Shown in pieces: positions 47,021 through 55,006 of a DNA stretch of 64,000 nt. The DNA lies in NCBI GenBank assembly GCA_963708455.1, contig CAVPSQ010000005.1:496001-560000 (forward strand). Reading direction: 5' to 3'. The stretch's first letter is position 1. Each line of letters starts with the position of its first letter. Origin of the DNA: CAIMUS01 sp963708455. Its GTDB lineage: Bacteria > Pseudomonadota > Gammaproteobacteria > Competibacterales > Competibacteraceae. The position numbers and the translations under genes are program-made. Below the pieces are notes generated by a model that made no database searches, was not told where the DNA came from, and saw nothing but the letters and a program-made list of their open reading frames with translations.

Positions 47021-48025
47021 CTACGGCGACGGCTGAAGCCGGGCCAGGAATGCCTCAGCCGTGTCGCAGGTCACGATCCACTCGCCGACCTCGGCCAGCC
47101 GCTCTGGATCGTCAATGGGTTCCAGTAGCGGCACCAGGGTTTGGGCACAGGCGGCGCCGAAACGCTTGCCTACCAGTCGCAGCAATAAGGCGCGTTCGTC
47201 TGCCAGTTCTTGTTGTAGACCTTGTTGTAGACCTTCCTGGCGACCTTCCTCCCGTCCCTGCTGTTTCCACTGTCGGGTCCAGTCGAGGGTATCTTCGGCT
47301 AACATGGCTTTCACCTCCGCGAGCGTGTGTACGGACGGAATGTCGGTTCCGGGCAGGCGGCTGGGCAGAAATACCCGGTTGATCCACACCAGAAAGGCCC
47401 GCGCCAGGCTGTCTTGTTCCGGCAGTTTCAGCCAGGCGCTGAGGGCGTCCACCGCCTGACCGAATTCCTGTGGACCCGGACTGTTCTCCAGCCGGAACAG
47501 CGCAGCAGCCAGATTCTGCAACGGCGCCAGTTCGGTTTCAGTATAGCGGGCCTCTTCCAGCAATAAATAGTGCAGTTGCGGGCAGTACTGTTCCAGTCCA
47601 CCCGGCGCCGGTTCGATCAGGTCGGCCAGGTTCTGTGCGGCGGTCCAGGGGCGACGTCCGTTATACAGCACCAGCGGCAGCACCGGCGGCAGCCGGCCGG
47701 AGGGGGGTAGCTGTTTACTGCGGAGCAGTTCCTGATACAGCAGCATGAGATAGGCCAGCAGCCGCACCGCCATATAGGGATCGCTGGTGGCTTGGAATTC
47801 CAGCAGCAGATAGATATACAGCCAGTCCCGCCCGCGCCAGCGCACCCGCCAGATCAGATCGTCGTGGCGATCCTGCAAGCTGTCGCTGACATGGCTGCTG
47901 CTGAACCGCTCCAGCGTGTCGAAGTCGAGTTCGGCCACCCAGGGTTCATGGACGAAGCCGCGCAGCAGATCGGCCACCAGGTCGGCGTGGGCAAACAGCA
48001 GCTTGTAACTGTTATCGTGTTCCAT
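47021..48025 (-). CDS. Rpn-family recombination-promoting nuclease/transposase-like protein, copy 1
   Basis: 334 residues. The PD-(D/E)XK core is seen in HDDLIWRVRWRGRDWLYIYL then LLEFQATSDPYMAVRL (acids in DLIW and LEFQ). A helical middle follows, then a GREEGRQEGLQQGLQQELADE glutamine-rich coil. Rpn proteins (formerly Transposase_31) cut DNA and raise recombination. The 3' two-thirds is almost identical to the truncated copy at 54315-55000, which has four more GLQQ units. Upstream lies an array of TATTTCACGG motifs. Confidence 0.9.
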   Translation of the reverse strand: MEHDNSYKLLFAHADLVADLLRGFVHEPWVAELDFDTLERFSSSHVSDSLQDRHDDLIWRVRWRGRDWLYIYLLLEFQATSDPYMAVRLLAYLMLLYQELLRSKQLPPSGRLPPVLPLVLYNGRRPWTAAQNLADLIEPAPGGLEQYCPQLHYLLLEEARYTETELAPLQNLAAALFRLENSPGPQEFGQAVDALSAWLKLPEQDSLARAFLVWINRVFLPSRLPGTDIPSVHTLAEVKAMLAEDTLDWTRQWKQQGREEGRQEGLQQGLQQELADERALLLRLVGKRFGAACAQTLVPLLEPIDDPERLAEVGEWIVTCDTAEAFLARLQPSP

Positions 48026-48111
48026 CTCGTAAGTATAGAAAACCCGGTAGGTGACGACCAGCCCGAAAAGGCGTTGGGTAACGGTTTCAACCTCCGCTTT
48101 CGCCTGACTCG

Positions 48112-48210
48112 TGAAATATCACGGCTCCGGGACTCGGTTCAAAACCGCGATATTTCACGGCCCGCGATATTTCACGGTGATATTTAACGGATCCGTGATA
48201 TTGCGCGGTT
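48112..48210. promoter_or_regulatory. array of five GATATTTCACGG-like motifs upstream of Rpn gene
   Basis: Copies: GTGAAATATCACGG (48112-48125, inverted), CGCGATATTTCACGG (48147-48161), CGCGATATTTCACGG (48164-48178), TGATATTTAACGG (48179-48191) and CCGTGATATTGCGCGG (48195-48210, inverted). Mixed direct and inverted spacing looks like a multi-site operator or a decayed iteron cluster. It lies 90-185 bp upstream of the Rpn start. Confidence 0.55.
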
Positions 48211-48499
48211 TTTTACCGCCCGACGTTCCAGCGGCTGTAAAAATTAATTCGTAAAATCAATGATATAAAATAATTTTTGGTTTTTCCCCAGTTTGGCATG
48301 ATTGCAGCATACCTTATTGGCAGCAACACGGATGCTGACGGGCGAGATCACCCGGCCAACCGCCGGGTCGAGGCTCTCCCAAGACCGCTAACGAGAATCG
48401 GACGGGTTTTTCAAACTTGGGGGGCGCACTTTGTCTGTGCCGATCGTCCGTTCCGGTGAGCAGAGTAGAACGATTCGCTGAATCAATGTGGTGAATAAG

Positions 48500-49135
48500 A
48501 TGAAAACGCATTCAATAATGGCAGTTTCAAGAACTCCGGCCGGGTTAGGGCCGGTCCATCACTTCTTCCGTGCGGCGAAGGCCGGGCGCTTCCTGGGGGT
48601 GGCGCTGTGCTCCAGCTTTCTTGTCGGCGTCGGATTGACCCCCGGCGTAGCGACAGCGGCGGGCAATCAGGTGACTATATGTCATTTGCCGCCAGGCAAT
48701 CCGGCCAATCCGCAGGAGCTCACCGTGGGGCAGAAAGCGGCGGATGCGCACTTGAAGAACCATCCGGGTGACAAGCTGGGCCCCTGCACGCCCCCGCCCG
48801 TGGGCTGTCCTTGTGCGGAAAACGGCGACTCCATCTGGATCGATGCCTCGGCCATGAAAGCGTATTGGATCAGCAAGAGCTATTTCTCTGACTGGAGCTG
48901 TGTGAAAGATACCGAGACGCTCCAGGCAACGTTCTTGGGCATATACGATTACTGCTATCCTCTCGGTCCCAGCTCGATAGAACCGACGGTCCTGAACGGT
49001 GCTTGCCAGGGAAGTAATGGTATTACTCTTACTGTTACCGCCGCCCAGGCGCAGGCTTGTATTCAGCAGATGGAGACTCTCGGCGCTGGGCTGGATACGC
49101 CGATTACCTGTGTCGAGCAAAGCAGCGAGTTTTGA
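48500..49135 (+). CDS. secreted Cys-rich hypothetical protein
   Basis: 211 residues from ATG 48500. Signal region RFLGVALCSSFLVGVGLTPG is followed by a likely cleavage after VATAAG. The mature part starts with VTICHLPPGNPANPQELTVG and ends that motif with DAHLKNHPGDKLGPC, a Cys-His-Cys pattern I have seen in many secreted proteins but cannot assign. The rest has about eight further Cys (CPCAE, SWSCVKD, YDYCYPLG, GACQG, QACIQQ, TCVEQ), so disulfides are expected. No known family for the C-terminal part. Confidence 0.7.
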   Translation: MKTHSIMAVSRTPAGLGPVHHFFRAAKAGRFLGVALCSSFLVGVGLTPGVATAAGNQVTICHLPPGNPANPQELTVGQKAADAHLKNHPGDKLGPCTPPPVGCPCAENGDSIWIDASAMKAYWISKSYFSDWSCVKDTETLQATFLGIYDYCYPLGPSSIEPTVLNGACQGSNGITLTVTAAQAQACIQQMETLGAGLDTPITCVEQSSEF

Positions 49136-49314
49136 GGCTTAAGAAGCACCGTCCGGAAGAACTCGACACTCCCTTGAAGGGTCCGGTCATGTCTCCGTTC
49201 TAATCGGCGCGTGCCGGACTCGACCCGCCCTCGCCGCCCGGTGGTCGCTACCACGGCGAGGGCGCAGTCCTCCGCCTCCTTCCAGGGCGTGATCGCACCG
49301 GACCTCGTCCGATC

Positions 49315-51123
49315 ATGAATGACCCAGAGCACATCATGTTCGCTCAAGTGAATTCCAACCGGTGGCTGGAAGCGATTATGGCGGTGGCTCTCCTGGGCGC
49401 CGCTCTGCTCGTTTTCCCCTCACTGCGCCCCCTCCATGAGTCTTTCCTCGCGCCAAAGCTGCTGATGCTCGGCGTCAGCGGCGCGGCGGCGGCGCTCGTC
49501 CTGGCCGCTTCGATCACGGACAATAAGTTAGCGCTCACCGGGTTCGACCTGGCGCTCCTGGGCTATTTCGTAGCTGGTGTGTTGTCGTGGAGCGTGAACC
49601 CGGGGTGTACCGCCCGGAGCGCCCTGATGCTGGCTACCGAGGGGGCCGCCGTACTGCTGCTGTTCGCGGCCAGCCGCGTTGCCCGTGACCCGAGCGGCGT
49701 AGATCGGATCATCCGGGTGGTACTCGTAGTGGGCGTGCTCGTCGCCGCGGTGGCCCTGCTCGAGGTGCTGGGGGTGGCGCTGCCCTGGCAAGGCACCAAA
49801 CGCCCATACAGCACCCTGGGCAACCGCAACTTCGTGGCCGCCCAGGTGGCCATCACACTGCCGTTCGCGTGTGCGCGCCTGCTGGCGGCGCCCGGCGCGG
49901 GGCGCGCCGCGGTCGTCGTCCTCTTGACCCTGGTCACGGTGCTGACCCGTTGCCGCAGCGTCTGGTTAGGCGTGCTGGCCGCCGGGGTGGTGACCGGCGC
50001 GCTGTATGCGTTCGTCCGTCGCCAGAGCACGCCCGTTCCCACCCTGACGCCGCGCCGGTGGCTGGCCGCCGGCGGCGTGCTCGTCGCGATCATCGTAGCC
50101 GCGAACGTACCCTGGCCGGGACTCCACTGGAATCATCCAACACCGCTGCTGTCCTCGCTGCAGCGCCTGGTTTATCTGAAAGGCTCGGGGGCCGGTCGAA
50201 TCGACCAGTACCAGATCGGGCTCGCTATTTTCGCCGACCATCCCGTGATCGGCGTTGGCCCCGGTAACTGGGATGACGCGGCGGCGGCGCATGCCCATGC
50301 CGCGCCCGGCAACCACGCGTTCCCCTGGGCGTACCGGATAACCCCGATGTCGGATTTGGTGCGAATCGCCACCGAGAGGGGGCTGCTGGGATTGGGATGC
50401 TTTCTGGCCGCGCTCGCGCTCCTGGGGGCCGGCGCGCTCCGGCGGGCGCGGCGGGGCGATATGCCGGTCGGGCTGACGCTCGCGCTCCTGGGCGCGCTGG
50501 TCATCGCCGCGGTGCATGGGCTACTCGATGCGCCACTGTTCCGGCCGGAGGCGCTGGCGCTGCTCGCGGTGCTGGCGGGGCTGCTGCGCGACGACCGCCC
50601 GGCGCTGGTTGTGCCCCTGCCGCGGCTGTGGCAGCGAGGTCTCCTGTTCGTGGCCGGCGCCGTAGTCGTGGGCGTGATCGGCCTGCGGACCACCGCCGTG
50701 TTCGCGTCGCAGTACGGACCCGATCCGGTCGCCCGGCAGCGCGTCGCTCTGGCGTGGTTCCCGGACCCCTTCAGGGCCGAGGAAATTATCCAAATCCAGG
50801 GAATGTTCGGCCACTGCGAATCTATCCGTGACCTGCTTGCGCGGGCGCAGGCGTGGTCTCCCCACCACTGGGGCCTGTGGTATGTCGCCTCCCAGTGCGC
50901 CGGGAAGCGGGGCGAAGCGCGCGAGGCCGCTGAGCTGCTGGCCGTTGCCAAACAGATCGAACCCCATTTCAATGAGCGCTTCGGACCTTTTGTCCGACCC
51001 GGCTGGAAACCTTCCTCCCAGGCCGCCACCGGCGCCGCGGCGAACCGTATCCAGTCCGGCCAGACTTACAACCCGCTGGAGCCGCCCCCCGGCGCCGCTC
51101 CCAGCCTGAACAAAATCCCCTGA
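49315..51123 (+). CDS. O-antigen ligase-like (Wzy_C) membrane protein
   Basis: 602 residues with about twelve membrane helices. The Wzy_C-type core is in the middle (RNFVAAQVAITLPFACARLL, then a large periplasmic loop with DHPVIGVGPGNWDD and RIATERGLLGLG). The C-terminal 130 residues are soluble and TPR-like (ESIRDLLARAQAWSPHHWG and KRGEAREAAELLAVAKQIEP). Such proteins join O-antigen or glycans to lipid A or to pilin. ATG 49315 is used; ATG 49336 is also possible. It is followed after 18 bp by an amidase gene. Confidence 0.8.
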   Translation: MNDPEHIMFAQVNSNRWLEAIMAVALLGAALLVFPSLRPLHESFLAPKLLMLGVSGAAAALVLAASITDNKLALTGFDLALLGYFVAGVLSWSVNPGCTARSALMLATEGAAVLLLFAASRVARDPSGVDRIIRVVLVVGVLVAAVALLEVLGVALPWQGTKRPYSTLGNRNFVAAQVAITLPFACARLLAAPGAGRAAVVVLLTLVTVLTRCRSVWLGVLAAGVVTGALYAFVRRQSTPVPTLTPRRWLAAGGVLVAIIVAANVPWPGLHWNHPTPLLSSLQRLVYLKGSGAGRIDQYQIGLAIFADHPVIGVGPGNWDDAAAAHAHAAPGNHAFPWAYRITPMSDLVRIATERGLLGLGCFLAALALLGAGALRRARRGDMPVGLTLALLGALVIAAVHGLLDAPLFRPEALALLAVLAGLLRDDRPALVVPLPRLWQRGLLFVAGAVVVGVIGLRTTAVFASQYGPDPVARQRVALAWFPDPFRAEEIIQIQGMFGHCESIRDLLARAQAWSPHHWGLWYVASQCAGKRGEAREAAELLAVAKQIEPHFNERFGPFVRPGWKPSSQAATGAAANRIQSGQTYNPLEPPPGAAPSLNKIP

Positions 51124-51141
51124 GATCGCCTGGGCCACTCC

Positions 51142-51894
51142 ATGTACACAACACTGATCACTGCTACCTCTCTGTCCGTCGCGATGAGTGTGGCGCCGTT
51201 GGTCGCCGTCGACGTGGGCCATTCCCTGGCGGCGCCCGGCGCAATCAGCGCCCGCGGCCGGCCGGAGTTCGAATTCAACCGCGCTCTGGCTGCCGAACTC
51301 GCCCGCGCTCTGGCGGCGCGCGGATTCCGAATCCGGATGATCGGCGCGAAGGGCGACCATGTCGTGCTATCACAACGGACGGACGCGGCGCGCGGTGCGC
51401 ACCTGTTCCTGTCGGTCCACCACGACTCTGTGGCGGAGTATTTCTTGCAGGACTGGCAATACGAGGGCGTCATGCGCGGGTTCAGCAACCTTCGTGCCGG
51501 AGCCACCGTGTTCGTGTCGCGTCGCAACCCGCAGTTCGCCCGGAGTTTCAAGTGCGCCTCGGCGATTGGCGCCCAGCTGCGCGCAGCGGGTTTTGCCCGC
51601 TCGCCGCATCACGCCGACTGGCCTCCCAGTGTATTTAGCTGGCTCGATCGCAGCAACGGCGTTCGTTACCATCAGAACATCGGCGTGCTGTACCGTACCG
51701 ACACCCCCGCGGTGCTACTCGAAGCCGGTGTCATCGTCAACCCGGCGGAGGAATTGGCGTTGCGCGATCCCGCTACGCAGCAGCGCCTGGCCGCTGCGGT
51801 AGCCCAAGGCGTTCAGAACTGTCTGACGGGTTTCACCGCTGGCGGGTGGTATAACTCCGAGCGACAACGATTTCTATTTGGTCAGCCTGGGTAG
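51142..51894 (+). CDS. N-acetylmuramoyl-L-alanine amidase (Amidase_3)
   Basis: 250 residues. A weak signal-like start (LITATSLSVAMSVAPLVAV) is followed by the zinc amidase fold: first ligand VDVGHSLAAPG, Glu in PEFEFNRALA, second His in LFLSVHHDSVAEY, catalytic Glu in VLLEAGVIVNPAEE. It cleaves the amide between muramic acid and L-alanine of peptidoglycan. It lies 18 bp after the ligase-like gene; probably an operon. A REP-like hairpin follows. Confidence 0.9.
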   Translation: MYTTLITATSLSVAMSVAPLVAVDVGHSLAAPGAISARGRPEFEFNRALAAELARALAARGFRIRMIGAKGDHVVLSQRTDAARGAHLFLSVHHDSVAEYFLQDWQYEGVMRGFSNLRAGATVFVSRRNPQFARSFKCASAIGAQLRAAGFARSPHHADWPPSVFSWLDRSNGVRYHQNIGVLYRTDTPAVLLEAGVIVNPAEELALRDPATQQRLAAAVAQGVQNCLTGFTAGGWYNSERQRFLFGQPG

Positions 51895-51935
51895 GTCGGG
51901 CAAAAGTGGAGCGAAAGCAGCGCGTTGCCCGACTC
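51891..51935. repeat. REP-like GTAGGTCGGGCAA hairpin
   Basis: GTCGGGCAA (51895-51903) and TTGCCCGAC (51925-51933) form a stem just past the amidase stop. Same family as 46947-46990. May act as a terminator. Confidence 0.6.
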
Positions 51936-51965
51936 ACCGGACGGTCGGCATAAGCGGAGGAATGT

Positions 51966-52466
51966 ATGAGCGAGCACCCTCTTAAAGTCAATGACCAAAC
52001 GCTATCCGCTGAGGAAAAACGCCAGCAGGACCATGGAATGGCGGGTTTTTCCCCAATCTGGCTGAAAGCTATTCTGCGGCAGCAGTTGGGTTTCCAGGGG
52101 GTAATCTTCAGCGACAATCTGGATATGGTAGGCGCTCAGGCTGCCGGTTCGCCGGCCGAGCGGGCGGCAGCGGCGCTGGCGGCGGGCTGCAACATGGTGC
52201 TGGCCTGCAACAACCGACAGGCGGCCATCGCCATTCTGAACGGCCTGAAGTTTTTCCCCGACCCGGTTTCCCAGTTACGGCTGGCTCGCCTGCATGGTCG
52301 TGGCCGGCTGACGCTGGCGCGGATGCGCACCAGCCCCTCTTGGAAACGGGCGGTACAACTGGTGCAGGATTACGATGCCTTTCCTGATCCGACGGGGAGA
52401 CAGGAATCAGGAATAAAGAGGATGAGTGAATGTGTAATTCCAATAAGTTGCGGAGAATTAACATGA
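51966..52466 (+). pseudogene. truncated NagZ-like (GH3) glycosidase fragment
   Basis: An open frame of 166 codons with a good ribosome site (GCGGAGGA). Its centre (FSPIWLKAILRQQLGFQG then VIFSDNLDMVGAQAAG and AALAAGCNMVLACNN) is the C-terminal third of beta-N-acetylhexosaminidase NagZ, with the nucleophile Asp region kept (SDNLDM for the usual SDDLDM). The first 220 or so residues of NagZ, including the His-containing loop, are missing and replaced by 25 unrelated codons. It cannot be an active enzyme by itself. The last codons overlap the next gene by four bases. Confidence 0.8.
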
Positions 52467-53581
52467 AAACCCATCCACTGAAGCCTTCACGCGGTTCCTT
52501 CACCGGGCTGGCGCTGGCGGCGGTGCTGACATGCCTGAGCACTACGACTTCGGCAGGGTCCTCCTTGCATCTCTGGTACAACGACATCGGTGCTGCCGGC
52601 GACATCCTCATCAACAAGGTCTATGTCGCCTCCACCGGTCCGACCACCTCCTATAAAACCCTGGGCTGGAACCAGGGCGTCGAGGCCGGCGGCTACGCCG
52701 GCATCCAGGACCATCCCTCCTATGGTCATACCATTATCTACTTGCTCTGGACGCCCTCGAACGATCAGCCGATCACGTCGATTTATGCCGAACCGTATGC
52801 TCTCGTCGAATCGTTCGATGGGAAAGGGACCGGAATGCACATCTTCACCCAGCCGAACCTCGGCGGCGCCGGCTGGAACCTCGGTCAGTGGTATACGCTG
52901 CTGACCCGTTGCTGGGACTACGACAGCCATACCTATTTCGGGCTGTGGTTCAACAACGCCGCGACCGGTGTCTGGAAGCAGATCGTGACCTTCGACTATC
53001 CGATGACGGTGCGTTTCAACTACCGCGCCGTTGCGTTCCTGGAGAACTGGTCCGGCCAATACCTCGGTTACACCCGCCAGATGCGCACCCGCAACGGTTG
53101 GAAACGCAACGGGAACGGCGCCTGGGTTGCCTTCACCCAGGGCGCCTTCAATGTCGGCACGACCGGCGGCGTGATCGATGACGCTTTTTATATGGAGTCG
53201 GGGCTGAACTCGGCGCCCAATATCACCGCCGACAATCGCGTTCAGACTCTGACCGCGCCGACTCCGACGCCCGATATCGCCATCGGCCAGCTTAGCAGCG
53301 CGTCGGCTTCCTACTATAGACAAACCAAGACGGTCACGATCGCCTGGATCCCTAACGAGACCACCGGGCCGCAGTTCTCGTATCGGATCGAGATTTTCAA
53401 CAACGCGGCGTTCACCGGCAATCCGCTGATCACCCGCACCGACCTCGCCCCACACCTCCGCTCGCAGGCGATCAACGTCAGCTCGCTGGCCAAGAATAAA
53501 ACCTACTACGTCCGGGTCCGGATAACGGATATTCTCGACCGCGCTTCCAACTATGCGACGACGAGCTTCTATCGCAACTGA
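52463..53581 (+). CDS. secreted DUF3472 protein with C-terminal FN3-like domain
   Basis: 372 residues from ATG 52463, with CGGAG upstream. Signal peptide GLALAAVLTCLSTTTSAG. DUF3472-type core with SLHLWYNDIGAAGDILINK, YAGIQDHPSYGHTIIYLLW and FLENWSGQYLGYTRQM. After residue 275 a roughly 95-residue fibronectin-III-like domain (VTIAWIPNETTGPQFSYRIE to RVRITDILDRASNYATTSFY). The family is found in secreted carbohydrate-associated proteins; role unknown. The final domain is repeated in a second, truncated copy at 53880-54216. Confidence 0.75.
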   Translation: MKTHPLKPSRGSFTGLALAAVLTCLSTTTSAGSSLHLWYNDIGAAGDILINKVYVASTGPTTSYKTLGWNQGVEAGGYAGIQDHPSYGHTIIYLLWTPSNDQPITSIYAEPYALVESFDGKGTGMHIFTQPNLGGAGWNLGQWYTLLTRCWDYDSHTYFGLWFNNAATGVWKQIVTFDYPMTVRFNYRAVAFLENWSGQYLGYTRQMRTRNGWKRNGNGAWVAFTQGAFNVGTTGGVIDDAFYMESGLNSAPNITADNRVQTLTAPTPTPDIAIGQLSSASASYYRQTKTVTIAWIPNETTGPQFSYRIEIFNNAAFTGNPLITRTDLAPHLRSQAINVSSLAKNKTYYVRVRITDILDRASNYATTSFYRN

Positions 53582-53666
53582 TAGGAAAGAAGGTTAGGTC
53601 TTGCTTTTTGCTGGTGGATAGTAATCACAGGTCGGGCCAACGCGCCGCGTAGGGATAGCAGTTTTC

Positions 53667-53866
53667 CCCTCCTTTTCAAGATACTGCTGGCGAATTCAAA
53701 GTGAAGTCATTTCCATTCCACCTGATAGGGAATTCAGTAGGTTCCATAGGACATAATTCCCACATTGGTCCCTGTTTGCGTCAGTTTCAGGCAACCCTTT
53801 CCCACGCGCTTGATTTCGCCAGCAGTATCTTTTCAAGGAGGGGTGGCGCGCAGCGCCGGGGTGGTT
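53667..53866. repeat. CCCCTCCTT-type repeat split by an insertion with 15-bp inverted ends
   Basis: The left half CCCCTCCTT (53667-53675) and the right half AAGGAGGGGTGGCGCG then CAGCGCCGGGGTGGTT (53835-53866) match the intact unit at 30206-30254. Here they are separated by about 160 bp carrying GATACTGCTGGCGAA (53680-53694) and its inverse (53815-53829). A small palindromic insert seems to have landed in the loop of the hairpin repeat. Confidence 0.7.
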
Positions 53867-53879
53867 ATTTAAGGTGGTA

Positions 53880-54216
53880 TCACCTCCGCACCCGGGGAGA
53901 AATCGATGACTTCGCCGTCGGCCAATTGATCAGCGCCTCGGCCTCCTACCAGGCGCCGACAAAGACGGTCACGATCACGTGGCTCCCGAACGAGACCACC
54001 GGGCCGCAGTTCTCCTATCGCATCGAGATTTTCAACAACGCGGGTTTTACGGGCAATCCGCTGATCACCCGAACCGACATCGCCCCGCACGTCCGCTCGC
54101 AGGCGATCAACGTCAGCTCACTGCGCAAGCATAGGACCTACTACGTCCGGGTCCGGATCACGGATATTCTCGACCGTAACTCCAACTATGCCACAACGAG
54201 CTTCTATCGCAGCTGA
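53880..54216 (+). pseudogene. partial duplicate of the FN3-like domain of the DUF3472 gene
   Basis: The frame gives AVGQLISASASYQAPTKT then VTITWLPNETTGPQFSYRIE and continues to NYATTSFYRS and stop. About 85-90% of residues match the last domain of the protein at 52463-53581. The upstream part is repeat DNA without a signal peptide, so this copy has no sensible start and is most likely the tail of a tandem duplication whose front was lost. Confidence 0.75.
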
Positions 54217-54314
54217 TAGGCGTTAGGAGTCAGGTGATTTCCGAAAAAGATCATACCTATGGGTCCAGTCTTTATTCGCCCCTGCCAAGGGGGGGTGCCC
54301 GACTTGTACCCGAT

Positions 54315-55000
54315 CTACGGCGACGGCTGAAGCCGGGCCAGGAATGCCTCAGCCGTGTCGCAGGTCACGATCCACTCGCCGACCTCGGCCAGCCGCTCTG
54401 GATCGTCAATGGGTTCCAGTAGCGGCACCAGGGTTTGGGCACAGGCGGCGCCGAAACGCTTGCCTACCAGTCGCAGCAATAAGGCGCGTTCGTCTGCCAG
54501 TTCTTGTTGTAGACCTTGTTGTAGACCTTGTTGTAGACCTTGTTGTAGACCTTGTTGTAGACCTTGTTGTAGACCTTCCTCCCGTCCCTGCTGTTTCCAC
54601 TGTCGGGTCCAGTCGAGGGTGTCTTCGGCTAACATGGCTTTTACCTCCGCGAGCGTGTGTACGGCCGGAATGTCGGTTCCAGGCAGGCGGCTGGGCAGGA
54701 ATACCCGGTTGATCCATACCAGAAAGGCCCGTGCCAGGCTGTCCTGCTCCGGCAGTTTCAGCCAGGCGCTGAGGGCGTCCACCGCCTGACCGAATTCCTG
54801 TGGACCCGGGCTGTTTTCCAGCCGGAACAGGGCGGCGGCCAGATTCTGCAACGGCGCCAGTTCAGTTTCAGTATAGCGGGCCTCTTCCAGCAATAAATAG
54901 TGCAATTGCGGACAGTACTGTTCCAGTCCACCGGGCGCCGGTTCGATCAGGTCGGCCAGGTTTTGCGCGGCGGTCCAGGGGCGACGTCCGTTATACAGCA
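54315..55000 (-). pseudogene. Rpn-family protein, copy 2, C-terminal part cut at the chimeric join
   Basis: Nearly identical to residues about 120-334 of Rpn copy 1 (47021-48025). Identity ends after VLYNGRRPW at base 55000. The coil holds six GLQQ units where copy 1 has two: the 12-bp unit CTTGTTGTAGAC is repeated six times around 54503-54575. The N-terminal nuclease core is absent because the sequence changes to actinobacterial DNA. Confidence 0.9.
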
Positions 55001-55006
55001 TGCTGG
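54995..55006. other. junction of two genomes (probable chimeric assembly)
   Basis: Up to base 55000 (TTATACAGCA) the sequence follows Rpn copy 1; copy 1 continues with CCAGCGG, but here it continues TGCTGGTGCACCGG, which reads as AftD (LVHR) of an actinobacterium. There is no inverted repeat, duplication or IS at the join. Details in findings. Confidence 0.85.

Noticed and set aside
48280..48310. Possible sigma54 promoter (TTTGGCATG with GC 10 bases on)
   Set aside because: The -12 part reads CAGC instead of TTGC, so the match is too weak.
54480..54580. 12-bp tandem repeats considered as a CRISPR or iteron
   Set aside because: They are in-frame codons for GLQQ in an Rpn protein.
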